From the NCBI GenBank assembly GCA_008729055.1, contig SDUX01000007.1, forward strand, positions 3,726,090 through 3,790,089: 64,000 nt of DNA, in the 5' to 3' direction. Below the pieces are notes generated by a model. The model did not search any database. It was not told where the DNA came from and worked only from the letters and a program-made list of their open reading frames with translations. Both the position numbers and the translations under genes were made by a program. The number at the start of each line of letters is the position of its first letter. Within the stretch, counting starts at the first letter, position 1. Source of the stretch: Pyropia haitanensis (taxonomy: Eukaryota > Rhodophyta > Bangiophyceae > Bangiales > Bangiaceae). Of the stretch, positions 42,996 through 54,880 are shown piece after piece.

Positions 42996-44183
42996 CGAGG
43001 CGTGCTGTTTGAGTTCGACTCGACTTTGTAATTTCGTAGAGCATGAACGTGGTTGTGAGCGACGGGGCGTCGCCGTTTTCCTTCAAAGACATGAGAAATC
43101 AATGGTCAACACTGTCCTGTCCTCTCCGTCTTGGCCGACCGTCGCGGTAGCAACGTCGTCAATTGCCGGCACGGCAGTGGCAGCGGCGGTCGTGATGGCA
43201 ACGGTGGCAGTAGCGAAACACTCGTTCTTCGTCAGACTCGTCTTCTCTCCTGAGCCTATTTGGTGCCTGTGTCCCGGGACGGCCACCACCTACGCGGTCG
43301 TTATGTGGAACACGCTGTTGTTGGTGGTGCCTGTACGTAGGGCAGCGAGTGGAAGCGCGCAAGGGAGCGACTTCTCTCAACGAGGGTCTCTGAATGTCGA
43401 CCCTGGTCACGGACAGGCTTCGTCTCGGCGGTTGTCGTTCTCGGTGCAGGGAGGGCTGCCGATGGCCAAGGTGGTCTACATGAACTGTACGCTGACGACC
43501 ATCCTCCCTGGGCGCCGTCTGCGGCATCGTGGCTCGCAGAGCAGTTAATGCCCGCAGTCGACGAGGCCATGGCCTCGCGTGAACGCGCTCCTATTGTCTG
43601 AAATCGAGCCCCACTCCACGGTAGCAACCCCTGGCCTCGCCGTCGTTCCCGCCCAACAAAGCCGCGCTGGCGACGGTGCGACGGGCGCCGTCCCAGCCCT
43701 CCCCTGTCACTCGGGAAAAGGGGATGACAGGCGGCCGCGCGACCGCGGCTGGCTCCGCGGCCTGCAGTGTGTATCGTGGCCAAGCATACCATCCCGCGGC
43801 ACGACCGCCCGCGGCGGGCATGCCGCGACCACCCCCACTCACCGTCATGGCCGACGGCGGGCACCCACCGCCGAGTGCATCCCTGCCAGCGGCGCCTGGG
43901 GCACGTGGAAACAGCAGCGGCAGGGACGCGTCGACCACGGGTGGGGTGGGCGGAGGCCGCCACGCGCCCTGTGCGACGCGGCGTGCGGGCGGTGCGGAGG
44001 CATGGGCACGGCGTAAGGAGGGAGGGGCGAGGGTGTGCTCGTCGGCAAGATGAGCCGCAGGCCCGCTGTCCCCCCCCCCCCCCCCTCAATGGCGGCGCAC
44101 GGCGAGCGCCACGGTATCCGCAGGCGCCCAGCGCCACCGTGCGACTCGCTGCGGCCTCTCCTCCCCATCGCACGACGATCGTG
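42996..44183. other. convergent intergenic region
   Basis: 3' side of the DUF829 gene and of the minus-strand gene beyond. 43000-43560 has a more balanced base composition. No gene seen. A 15-C run lies at 44071-44085. Confidence 0.5.
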
Positions 44184-45242
44184 TTAAGGCGCCCGGCGGT
44201 GGACGGCGCTCGCCGCAAAGGCGGCAGACACGGCCGCGGCCACGTCGAGGCGCGACAGCGCCAGGCGGTCCAGGGCGTCAACAGCGACGCACCACCGCCG
44301 CCACGCCGTGGCCGTCCGCGCAGCGCGCGTCTCGCAGCCACAGACCCGTCACGGCCGAGCACACGCGGCCCGCGGCGGCGAGCGGCGCCGCTGTCACGGA
44401 CGCGTCGACGCCCAGGCAGCGCACCTGCGGCAAGACGGGTGGGCGGCGCGGCCACGCGGCCGCGACGCCGCCGTCGGCGGGCAGGTCGAGCGCCGGCCCC
44501 ATCACCGGGAGGTCCCAGGGAGTGCCGCCGCGGCGCCCGCGCCGCGACGACCGCCAGCAGCTCCCCACCCGCGCCGGCGGGCGCCGCGTCCCCCTCCAGC
44601 CTCGGCGTGTCGAGGTCGTCGCGGGCAGCGTCCGCCGCCAGCGCCGGGCGCCGGAGACGACGCAACGCCCCGAACACCGCGCCCAGGCGCGCGCGCACGG
44701 GCACGTGCGGGGGGACCAAGACGGTCAGCGCCACCAGAGACGGCGCGGCCGGCGTGGTCAGCGCGGCGGCCAGCCCCGCCGCGGCGGTCACCACCCCCGC
44801 CCGGTTCCGCCGGTCGCGTCGCAGCCGCAGCGCACCACCGCCGCCACCTCCGCCGACCGGTCCGCAACGCGGTCCGAGCGCGCCGGGTGCCGCGCGCGCG
44901 GAACACCGCCCACCCCCCCCGTGAAACGAGGTGCTGGGCCAGCCGCCCACCGCGGCATGCAGCCTCCACCGCCCGGCTCGCGTCCACCCAGCCCGCCCGC
45001 AGCGCACGGCACGCGCCCACCGCGCATACCGCCGCCACCAAGCCACGGGACGGGACCAGCTGGCGGCCGCCGGCCTCTCCGTCGAGCGCCGGCGGGTAGG
45101 GAACGGCCGACGCCGCACCGGCACGGCGGTGTCAAAGATGGGGACCTGCAGACCCGAGCAAACAGCTCACGGGGAGGTCGGTGAGGGAGGCGGCTAGGGC
45201 GGGAAGACAGGGAAGTGCCGCCAACTCGTTGGTCGCCTTCAT
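44184..45242 (-). CDS. unrecognised gene with several frame breaks (indel-damaged or decaying)
   Basis: A chain of coding-like pieces on the minus strand in three frames. From ATG 45242: MKATNELAALPCLPALAASL, an in-frame TGA at 45134-45132, then the same frame resumes as VAAVCAVGACRALRAGWVDA and RLAQHLVSRGG up to an 8-C run (44914-44921). The next frame gives AGVVTAAAGLAAALTTPAAP and LVALTVLVPPHVPVRARLGA. A third gives TPWDLPVMGPALDLPADGGV and VTGLWLRDARCADGHG. The last returns to the first frame, VAVDALDRLALSRLDVAAAV, and stops at TAA 44186-44184. Codons are GC-ended throughout and the pieces abut, which is unlike chance. Only the first shift is at a homopolymer. Unseen introns, sequencing indels or a pseudogene are all possible. 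No family recognised. Confidence 0.42.
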
Positions 45243-47600
45243 GGCAGGGTCGCCGCCGGGAAGAGCCGCAATGAAGCGGGATGGGGGGGTGGGGGAGGGG
45301 GGCAGTGCTGGTGGCTGCGACCGCGCGGCCAGCGTGTTCTACTCAGACCAAACACAGAGCACCGCAATGACAGCTCAGGGGTGGCAGGGGAATGGGGCCG
45401 GGCGCTGCAGTTCAGACGCAGCAGGGGGAAGGCGGCAGAAAAGGAGGAAGAGGGTGGCAGTGAGCGGAGAGGGCTGGCCGAGACAGACCCGACGCCGTAG
45501 CTACGACGGCGGCCGCGACCGCAGCCGCCGCCACCGCCGCCGCCACCGCAGCCGCCGCCACCGCCGCCGCCACCGCCGCCGCCACCACCACCGCTGCCAC
45601 CACCACCGCCGCTGCTGCCGCCATGAACGCGGAGGCGGCCTCGCGGCGGCCACGGCGGCCACCCCCCTCGCTCTGCGGCCATGAACGACGCACCCAACCC
45701 ATCCCCTCGTCCCCCCACCGCCGCCGTGCCATCTTGCGGTAGACGCCGGCCGAATCAGCGGCCACGGCGCGGCCCTGCTGGGGTGCCCCGCTCGCGCAGA
45801 CACGCCACGCCGACGCAGTCCCACCGGCGGGTACAGAACGGCGGGGGTGGTCAACGCGCGCGCCGCTGCCGGTGGCGGGCCTCCACACGCACCGGAGGGC
45901 ACCGCCCCGTCCGCCACTGGCTTCCCAGCACATGGACGACGCGTCCACCGCCGGGCCGGAAGTCGGACCCGCCGGTCGGCCGCTGTGCGTCCGGCCCTTG
46001 CCCGCTGCCCCGCTATCTCCCCTGAACAAAAGACTTGCGCGCATCACCAGTCGGCGTATGCCGCCGCACGCACCGCCGCCGCCACGGTCGCCACCCCTCT
46101 CTGCCTGTCCTCACCGCTCAGGCGGTGGTACCGCGGCCGCCGCCACCACCGGCGGCAGTCCCCCCCGCCAAAGACCGTCCGTGACACGACAGGTGGTGAC
46201 GTCTGCGGCGGCAACCCCAGCGGCGGCGACACCCTCCCCGCCGCCCGCCGCCCGCGAGTGCCTGCTACGGCCATCGCCACAGCAGAAGTGTCCGCGTTCG
46301 CCTGGGGGCGACGCAGCAGGAGGCGGGTGAGCCCAGCCACGACGGGACCGCCGCCCAATCGCCGCCGTCGCACCCACCACCCCCCCGCGCCCGCGCTCGC
46401 CATCAGTCCTGACTCATCGTGCACCGCTGCCCATCACTGAGATGATCCGTCGCCGCGTGCGTGCACCTCCTCCAACAGTATCACGGCAGCGGCGTTCGGA
46501 AAGACGCGGCCACGCAAGTCGTCCTCACCGCCGCCGCAAACGACCCACTGGCGGGCGTGGCGGGGATCGGGCGCGCCCTTGTCGCCGTCGCCGTCGCCGC
46601 TGCCGCCGCCGCTGCCGCCGCCTCCGTCGCCGTCGCGCATCCGCGATCGCTGCCGCCGCCGCCCACGTCCACGAGATGCGCCGCCGCGGGTCTCCTCGTC
46701 CTCAGCGATGGCTGGTGAGCAGCGGCACGTCGAGCCGCCACCGGCGGCACGCCGCGACGGTGACGAGGGCCTGCGCCCGCCGTGTCGGCGGCGTTGGGCC
46801 CCCACCTCATTAGGGGTTCCCGGCAGAGGGGGGAGCGGCGGCGGCGGCGGTGCCCTCTGCGGCCGGCCCCCGCCGTTGCGCGAAGCGCGGCGCAGGAGGC
46901 ATAAAGCAGCGCCGACGGAGGTACGACGGCCTACACAGGCCCTTGTTGTTGCCAAAGCTCGCCGAAGCCAGTCAAAGCTCGCCAAGCCCTCCTGTACCGC
47001 CACGAAAACGCCATCGCGGCCGCCGCCGCCTCCGCAGCTGGCATCAGTCGACACGCACACACGGCGGCAACAGCCGCAGCAGCGCCCGCCAGGCCGCCCA
47101 GAGCGCTCTCATGCTGCCGCCACCGCCGCCATGCAGCGCACGGGTAGCGGCAGCGGCTGCTGTCGTCGCCTCACACGACAGACAACACCTCCGCCGTCAT
47201 CATCGCCGCCGCCACAAACGACAATTACCGCCTCCGCCGTCATCACCGCCGCCGCAGCGGCGGCCGCCACAGTTCCAGCCATCACAGGAGGGGTCGCGGC
47301 GGCCGCCGCAGCCGATGTGCCGCCGCAGCTACGGCTGCCACAGCTACGGCCGCCACATCAGCCATTGGCGCCACTACCCGTGCTTCGTGCGGGCGATGAC
47401 GCGGCAGCAAAATACAGCAACGGGTGGCGTGCGTCACTTCCGCTACACGCCTGCGGCAGCAGCACGCGCGGCAACGGAGGCAGTGGCTGGGGCAGCGGAG
47501 GCCGCCCCAGAGGCGGCAACAGCGGCTGCGGCGCTAAAGGAAGCACTGCCAGTACAAGCGGAAATAAACAGTGCGGAGGCGTCGGTCACCGCGGCAGCCT
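45243..47600. other. GC-rich region, no gene; contains a triplet microsatellite
   Basis: Start of the gene-poor part. 45515-45625 is a CCGCCGCCA-type triplet run. A minus-strand frame at 46434-47060 ends in DDLRGRVFPNAAAVILLEEV, the only stretch that looks somewhat like protein, but nothing supports it. Toward 47.2 kb the 12-bp array composition begins. Confidence 0.4.
45515..45625 (-). repeat. CCGCCGCCA-type microsatellite
   Basis: About 110 bases of CCG/CCA triplets with few interruptions. On the minus strand they would read Val-Ala-Ala-Ala repeats. Confidence 0.85.
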
Positions 47601-48493
47601 CGGTGGCTGAGTCAGTCACGTAGGCGATGCCGGGTACGGCGGCTTCCGCCGCAAGTACGCCGACAGCAGCGGCGGCGGTGGTGGCGACAGGATCGGCGAA
47701 GGCGGTGGCGGTGGCAGTAGCGGCGGCAACGACGGCGACGGCAGTGGCGACTTTGGCGGCGACAGACCCCACATTGGCAGTGATGGCATAGCAGCGACAG
47801 ACTCCACTCCGACGCGACAAGAACAGTATCGACCGCGCTGGCCGTGACAGTGACAGCGGAGGCGACAGGCACGCAGGAAGCAGCGACGGCAACGACAGAC
47901 GTCGTGGCGGTGGCAGCGACAGCGACAACGGCGGTTGCCGCGACAGTGGCGACGGCGACGCCAACGAGAAACTTCGCTGAGGCCGGCGCAACAGCGCCAA
48001 CGGCGCTAGCCACGTGAGCAGCAGCGACGGTGACCGCGACGGCGGCAGCGACAGTGGAAGCGGAGGTAGACACTGCAGACGGCACGGCGGCGACACCCAC
48101 AGATGTCTCGAAGACGGCATGGACAGAGCACCCGGCGGCTGCACCGACGGCGGCGTAGCAGCGGACGTAACTGAGCCCGTTGCGGCCACGACAGACGCCG
48201 CGACGGCAGCTGCAACAGATAATGCGGCGGCGGCTGCAAGGGGCATCACGGCTGTGCCAGTGACAGCTTCACCGACGGCGGCCACTACATCCGTGGCGGA
48301 CGTAGCCGCGACAGCGCCAGCGCCAGCGTCAGCGACATAGACCGCGGTGCCGGCCGCGGCGGCGTCACCAACCGCGACGACAAGTGCCACAGCGACTGCG
48401 ACAGCGGTAGCGACAGACGCCGCCGTGGCAGAACGACAGACAGCGCGGTGGCTGCAGCCCTGAACGCGGCACAGAAGAACACCGCCGCATGGT

Positions 48494-49308
48494 TAGCGAC
48501 AGCAGCAACGGCGGCGACCGCGAATGCGGCAAGGGCAGCGGCTCTGACGGTGGGGGCGGCAGCGGTAGTGACAGACGCCGCAACGGCGGCCACGACAAAC
48601 GCCCCAAACCGGCACGGCTGCCGCGACGAACGCCGCGGCGGCGGCAGCGACAAGACTTCGTCGGAAACCGCAACAAAAGCCGCGGCGGACGCAGCGCCAG
48701 TGGCCGTTCAGCGCAACGTCAGCCGCGTGAGCGGCCGCGACTGCGGCCGCGCCAGAGACCGCGGCAACGGCCACGATAGGCGTCATGGTGGCGGCAACGA
48801 CAGCAACACCGGCGGCGACACAAACTGCCCACCGCGACAGTGGCCGCGACAGCGGCCGCGACAGCGGCACCTGCAACGGCAGCGACCGCCGCGTCCGCGA
48901 TGGTAGCGACAGACGCACCGGCGGCGACACAAACTGCCCACCGCGACAGCGGCCGCGACAGTGGCCGCTGCAATGGCAGCGACCGCCGCGTCCGCGATGG
49001 TAGCGACAGACGCACCGGCGGCGACACAAACTGCCCACCGCGACAGTGGCCGCGACAGCGGCAGCTGCAACGGCGGTGGCCGCCGCGACAGTGGCCTCCG
49101 GTAGCGGCGGCGACACAGGCCACGGCGGCGGCCGTGGCACAGCTTGCACGCCGTGACGGCGGCCCTGACAGCAAAAGCGGCAGCGGCGGCCACGACGGAA
49201 GTCGCGGTGGCCGCGACAGTGGCAGCGGCATCGGCAGCGACGGCTGCCGACGCGGCGGCAGCGACATGGAGAATGGCGGCGGCAGCAACAGCCAAAGCGC
49301 CAGCTTCC
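48494..49308 (+). repeat. 0.8-kb direct repeat, copy 1
   Basis: Nearly identical to 50501-51303. The offset is 2007 bases at the left and through the second internal block, then 2019 after a 12-base insertion in copy 2, and a 24-base gap in copy 2 near the right end. The left boundary is at TTAGCGA. Within the copy, three blocks begin GGCGGCGACACAAACTGCCC, at 48811, 48920 and 49017 (spacing 109 and 97). Confidence 0.92.
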
Positions 49309-50500
49309 GCGACAAACGTTGCGGCGACGGCAGGACCAGCGGCCGTGTCGGCGGCAAAGACAGCTGCAGCGGCGGCGGCCGCGACAGTGGCCGCGGCGGT
49401 GGCACACAGGCCACAAAGGCGGCCGCTGCAGAGCCTGCCCATCGGAACAGACGGCCCCTAGGGCAGGAGCGCCAGCGGCAGCGACAGCGGCTGCGGCGGT
49501 GGCCGCGCTAGCTGCAGCGGCACTAGCAGCGACAGCCGCCGAGGCGGCGGCATCGAGGAAGCGGCGGCGGTAGCTACAGCCGTAGCGGCAGCGCCCACGA
49601 CAGGCGCCGCCGCGGCCACAGCGGCTGTGACCTCAGCAGCGACAGCGGCCGCCGTGGCAAACAAATGGACGGCAGCGGCGGCGACAGAAACAGCCGCCGC
49701 GGCGGCGACAGCGGAACCGGCCACGGCGATGGCAGCGACGTCGGCAGTTGCAGTTGCAACAACGGCGGATACCGCAATGTCAGCAACGAACTCCGCTGCG
49801 GCGACAACACGACCGGCGGCGCGGGCCGCGACAGAGGCGCCGGCAGTGTCCGCGACAGTTGCCGCTGCGGCGGCGGCGACTGCGGCTGTGGCGGTGGCCG
49901 CAAAAGCAGCAGCGGCGGTGGTGGCGAAAAACCTCCACTGTGACGCCAATCACAGCGCCAACCGCGGCGACAGACGCCGCGGCGGCCGCCGCGCCAGACG
50001 CCGCGACGGCGGCCGCGACGGACGAAGCGGTGTCGGCAGCGACATTGGCGGCGGCGCCGGCAGCAAGAGTCTCAGCGGCCGCATCTCCGGTCGCCGCAGC
50101 ACCAGTGGCACGCCGCGCATCATGACAGCGGCCGGGACAACAGTAACGGCTACCACGGCGACAGAAGCCCCTGAGACAGCGGTGGTGGCGACAACGGCGG
50201 TGTTCGTGACGGCAGTAGCGGCGACGGAAGCGACAATAGCAGGAGCCGCGACATTGCCAATGGCCGCAGCGGCGACCGCTCCGACGGCCGCGACAGCAGC
50301 AGCGCCGGAGGCCATGACGGCGGGCGCCACACAGGTGGTCTGCCGCCACCGCGACCACGACATAGGCCGCGGCCGTGAGAGTGACAGAGTCCACAGCGGC
50401 GGCCACGACAAAGAACGTGACGACAAAAAAAACGGTAGCGGCGGCGACAGAAGCAGCCGCCGCGGCGGCGACAGCGGCAGCGGCCACACCGCCGCGAACT

Positions 50501-51303
50501 TAGCGAAAGCAGCAACGGCGGCGACCGCGAATGCGGCAAGGGCAGCGGCTCTGACGGTGGGGGCGGCAGCGGTAGTGACAGACGCCGCAACGGCGGCCAC
50601 GACAAACGCCCCAAACCGGCACGGCTGCCGCGACGAACGCCGCGGCGGCGGCAGCGACAAGACTTCGTCGGAAACCGCAACAAAAGCCGCGGCGGACGCA
50701 GCGCCAGTGGCCGTTCAGCGCAACGTCAGCCGCGTGAGCGGCCGCGACTGCGGCCGCGCCAGAGACCGCGGCAACGGCCACGATAGGCGTCATGGTGGCG
50801 GCAACGACAGCAACACCGGCGGCGACACAAACTGCCCACCGCAACAGTGGCCACGACAGTGGCCGCGACAGCGGCAGCTGAAATGGCAACGACGGGCGCG
50901 TCGGCGATGGGAGCGACAGACGCACCGGCGGCGACACAAACTGCCCACCGCGACAGCGGCCGCGACAGTGGCAGCGACAGTGGCCGCTGCAATGGCAGCG
51001 ACCGCCGCGTCCGCGATGGTAGCGACAGACGCACCGGCGGCGACACAAACTGCCCACCGCGACAGTGGCCGCGACAGCGGCAGCTGCAACGGCGGTGGCC
51101 GCCGCGACAGTGGCCTCCGGTGGCGGTGGCGACACAGGCCACGGCGGCGGCCGTGGCACAGCTTGCACGCCGTGACGGCGGCCCTGACAGCAAAAGCGGC
51201 AGCGGCGGCCACGACGGAAGTCGCGGTGGCCGCGGCAGTGGCAGCGGCATCGGCATTGACATGGGGAGTGGCGGTGGCAGCAACAGTCGAAGCGGCAGCT
51301 TCC
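50501..51303 (+). repeat. 0.8-kb direct repeat, copy 2
   Basis: Second copy of 48494-49308. The three internal blocks start at 50818, 50927 and 51036 (spacing 109 and 109), so this copy has one more 12-base unit in the last spacer. Differences between the copies are scattered substitutions plus indels of 12 and 24 bases. Confidence 0.92.
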
Positions 51304-52249
51304 AACAGCCGCAGCAGCGGCCGCGCCGACGGTCGCGACAGCAGCACCGCCAGAGGCCGCGGCGGCGGGCGCGACACAGGTGGTCTGCCGACAGGCGCTG
51401 CGGCGACAGCAGCGATGTAAGGGCGATACCAGTGACAACGGTTGCCGCGGAGACAGCACCAGCGCCAACGGCGGCGGCTGCGATGGATGCCGCGGCAGCG
51501 GGAGCGAGACCGACCGTGGCGGCGGAAGCGACAGCCGCAGTGGCGACGGCGGCGAAGGCAGCAGCCGCGACAGCGACGACAGACGTCGAGACAGCGGCAG
51601 CAAAAGTGGCCACCCTCGTCGATCGCAACAGTCACAGTCAACGCCGTGCAGTGACTGAGGGCGCAACAGAAGCCGCCACAAAAAACGTGGGAGCTGCAGC
51701 GACTGCGGCAGCGGCGACGGCAGAACCAGCAGCAGCGCCGACGGACGCGAGGAGGACATCGTCAGCGGCAACCACAGCTGCAGCGGCGGTGGTCGTAGCA
51801 ACGTCAGAGGCGACGGCGGTAACAGACGCCGGGACGACGGCAGCTAAAGCGGCAGCGGCCGCGGCCGCGGCTGCGGCAGACCCAACAAAAGGACCACGGC
51901 AGCGGCCGCGCCAGAGACCCCCCACTCCGACGGCGGCGGGAGCGTCAGAGCCGTTGGCTGCAGCCGATCCAGCGGTAGCGGCAGTGGTCGCGACAAAAGC
52001 CACCCACCGCGACGGCGGCCGCGACAACAGCAGCGGCAGTGGCAGCGAAAGACGCCGCGGCGGCGGCAGCAACAGCGGCTGCACCAGCAGCAGCGACAGC
52101 GGCCGCTGCGCCGGCAGCAACAGCGGCAACGGCGGTGGTCGCAACCGCGGCAGCAGCAGAGGCCGCGCCAAAGGAAGCGGCGGTGGCAGTGACCGTGGCA
52201 GCGGCGGTTGGCGCGACAGCGCCAACGACGGCAGCAGCGACGTACTCGG

Positions 52250-54880
52250 CTACGTCGGGGGGGGGAAGGGTGCGCGAACGCGGCGGAGAGGCAGGCGGTG
52301 GGGCGGCGCAGAGGTGCATGGCGGCGCCAACGGCGAGCCGGGAACAGAAAAGCCGCGGCACGGACGGCGGGAAAAGCTGACCTCGTCCGTGACAGCGGGG
52401 GCAGTCGCGGCGACAACGGCGGGTGCGGACCACGCCACAGCCACGCCCGTCGTGGCGGTGGCAACGCCCTGTATCTGGGGCAACAAAGACCGCGGCGCCG
52501 GTACGAGAGGCGGCAGCCAGCGCGCACGCCACTCGCCTCCATCGGCCAGCCCAATCCCGGTCCCGCTACGCTCCACTTCTTGCCACCAGAGCTGACAACG
52601 GCCGCCACCTCCCACCCTCGCGCCTGCTGCCGGACGGCGCCAACAACAGCGGGCGTCACAGGCCCACCTTGGCGCCGCCGCACACCGCCGATGCCACCAG
52701 TGGGCGTCAGCCCCCCACGTGTCCGCCCCCCGCCGCCGCCAACACCAACAGCAAGCGCCGCCACCCCCAACAAGCAGGCGGTTGCCATCGCCGTCGTGAC
52801 AAGCGGCGGCGTCGGTTGCCGCCGCCGGCAAGTGCAGAGTAGCGTTGGGGACGGCCGCGGCGGAGCCGCCACACCGGGCGAGTCGTGCCAAGGTCAGCGA
52901 CGGCTGCTGGGCGAGAGAAAATGTGGCTGCGACAGGGATAGTCCCGCTGCGACAAGGACGAGGCGAGAACGACGGGGGGAAGGAAAATCAACGGCAGCGG
53001 GAGCGGCTGCAACACGAGCGGGAAGACCGCAGCCGCCAGCGGATCGAGACGAAGTCGACGGGGACGCAGTCGACAACAGGAGTGGGGCGGCAATGACGAT
53101 TGGTGGCCTGCCTTGATGGGGGGGCGATGGCGAGAACCGTGCCATGAGGTCACTACCGGTGGGCGTCACCGCCGACAGGGGGGGCAGCGGAAGCGACGGG
53201 GAAGACCACCGCCGACGTCAACGGAGGGGCCGCCCGCAGACAGGAGCGACGGCAACGAACAAGTCACGCCGCCGCAAGACGAGGCCGACACCGACGACTG
53301 GGGGGCAGCGGCAACGACAGAGGCGGCGGCATCACGACAATGAGAGCTGCAACGGCAGCAGCGGCCGCAGCAAAGACGGGGGGGGGGGCGGCGGCAAGGA
53401 CGGCGTGAGCAGAAGTAACGACAGGGGTGGCAGGGGCAACGACAGGGAAGGACCGCTTTGACGGGACGGCGACAGCGACAAGGAGGGAGGCCAGGCGAGG
53501 CGGCATGATGACGGGGGGGGGGGGGGGGGCGCCAACGGCACCGGGGCCAGCCGTACCGGCGGCGGGGAATCGCCTCGACGGGATGGCGGCGGCGACACAG
53601 AGGGGAGACCACCACGACAGGGGGGCGTCGTCACCAAAGCCGGACGTCGGCCGCAGAGGGGGACGGTGCAACGCCGCGAGGGGTGGCGGTCAGCGGCGAT
53701 GGATCGTGGACGAAAACAGGCGGCGGCAGGCGGCGACGATACAGCATTGGGTTGGGGGACGGCAACGACGCAGGGACGACCGGCACAACGACGAGGGCGG
53801 CGCGTCGAGACGGCGCACGCCGTGGCGCGTCGACATGGCGGCGGCGGCGACGAGAGATGGCCGCACCCGAACGACGAGGGGGCCGACGCCGCCACGCGAG
53901 AGCTCCATCCAAGATAGGGGGGCTACAACTTCCAGACACGCCCGCCACCTGATACGACGACCAGTCGACAGCAGCGACCCGCGGCGCGCCATCGACGACA
54001 GGACGACGGTGACGCGGGGAGACGCCTTGTGTGAAAGAGGAGGCGCCAGTGGCGAGCGAGGATTGAAGGGCCTGACGGCTGGCCGGGTGGCGGCAGTACC
54101 AACAGAGAGGCGGCGACAGCGATGAGAGACGTGTACCAACGGCGGAGATGGCTTGGCGACGGGTGTAGGGCGACGGCGGCGGGGCGGTGTCACCGACGGG
54201 GGGTGGTGAGCGTGTCGCCAGGAGGGAAGCAGTACCGGTGAGGAGGGGAGAAAACCTCGGGGAGAAGACGGTGGGCTGCCACGGAAGGTGTTGCGGCTTG
54301 AAGACGTGGATGGCAACGGCAGCAACGCGGGCGGGAGAGCCGCAGTGACGGCGTGGGTGTTCTCGACGCCCGAAAAGGTAGGGGTCGACGACGGCTGACG
54401 CGGCCTATCCACCCGGACGCAGCATCGGCCACGCGAGGAGGCGGACCACCACAACCGTGGGCGGCACCAACAGCAGTGAATCGGGGACGCAATCCCCAAG
54501 ACGACAGAGTGAGGTGGCACAGACGATGGGCGGCGGCGTGAAGACGAGCGTCCGCGACTGCACCAGGCGGCCGGCGCTCGAGGCAGCCAACGGGGTGAAG
54601 ACGAGAACGGCAGCGCCGCCGCCATGACGCCATGACGAAGAGGAAGGGGCGACATCCGTCTCGTCGGCGGGAAGGTCAGCTGCGACAGCCACAGGAGGGA
54701 AAAGAGGAAGGGGGAGGGGAAAGGGGGGGGAGGAGCGCCGATAGGCAGGCGGCGGCAGCGGCGAGCGGCGGACACCGTCGACGACAGACGGACAGCCACA
54801 GCGGCGAGGTGATGGAGCCGACGACCACGGCGAAAATGCGACAACGACCGCGTCGGCGGCCACGGCACGGCACCCGTCAT
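52250..54880. other. GC-rich region, no gene seen
   Basis: G/A-rich on the plus strand, with a 13-base G run at 53514-53529 broken only by the line of degenerate GACGG/GGCGA words. No domain in any frame. It looks like a decayed continuation of the 12-bp array. A TATATA element at 54941-54947 marks its right edge. Confidence 0.4.

Larger units (their letters stand above)
47600..52250 (+). repeat. degenerate 12-bp repeat array (GCGACAGYGGCS type)
   Basis: About 4.6 kb built from variants of the 12-mer GCGACAGCGGCC/GCGACAGTGGCC, often two or three clean copies in a row and elsewhere heavily mutated. Because 12 is a multiple of three and the unit has no stop, several frames on both strands remain open for hundreds of codons as Ala/Thr/Val or Arg/Gly/Asp repeats. 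These are not treated as genes: they have no unique domain, no preferred frame and no start context. The array includes a large internal duplication (listed separately). Boundaries are gradual; related composition extends to about 47.2 kb on the left and 54.8 kb on the right. Confidence 0.85.

Noticed and set aside
43005..43025. tRNA T-arm-like GAGTTCGACTC after the DUF829 stop codon
   Set aside because: No matching acceptor, D or anticodon arms; the required upstream part would lie inside the coding sequence.
46434..47060. 208-codon minus-strand frame ending in a coding-like segment
   Set aside because: Only the last 20 residues look protein-like; the remainder is Gly/Arg/Asp repeat and no homologous domain is visible.
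49627..51420. 597-codon Ala/Thr-rich frame in the 12-bp array
   Set aside because: Several frames on both strands are equally open because the unit is stop-free and a multiple of three. No unique domain, no preferred frame.
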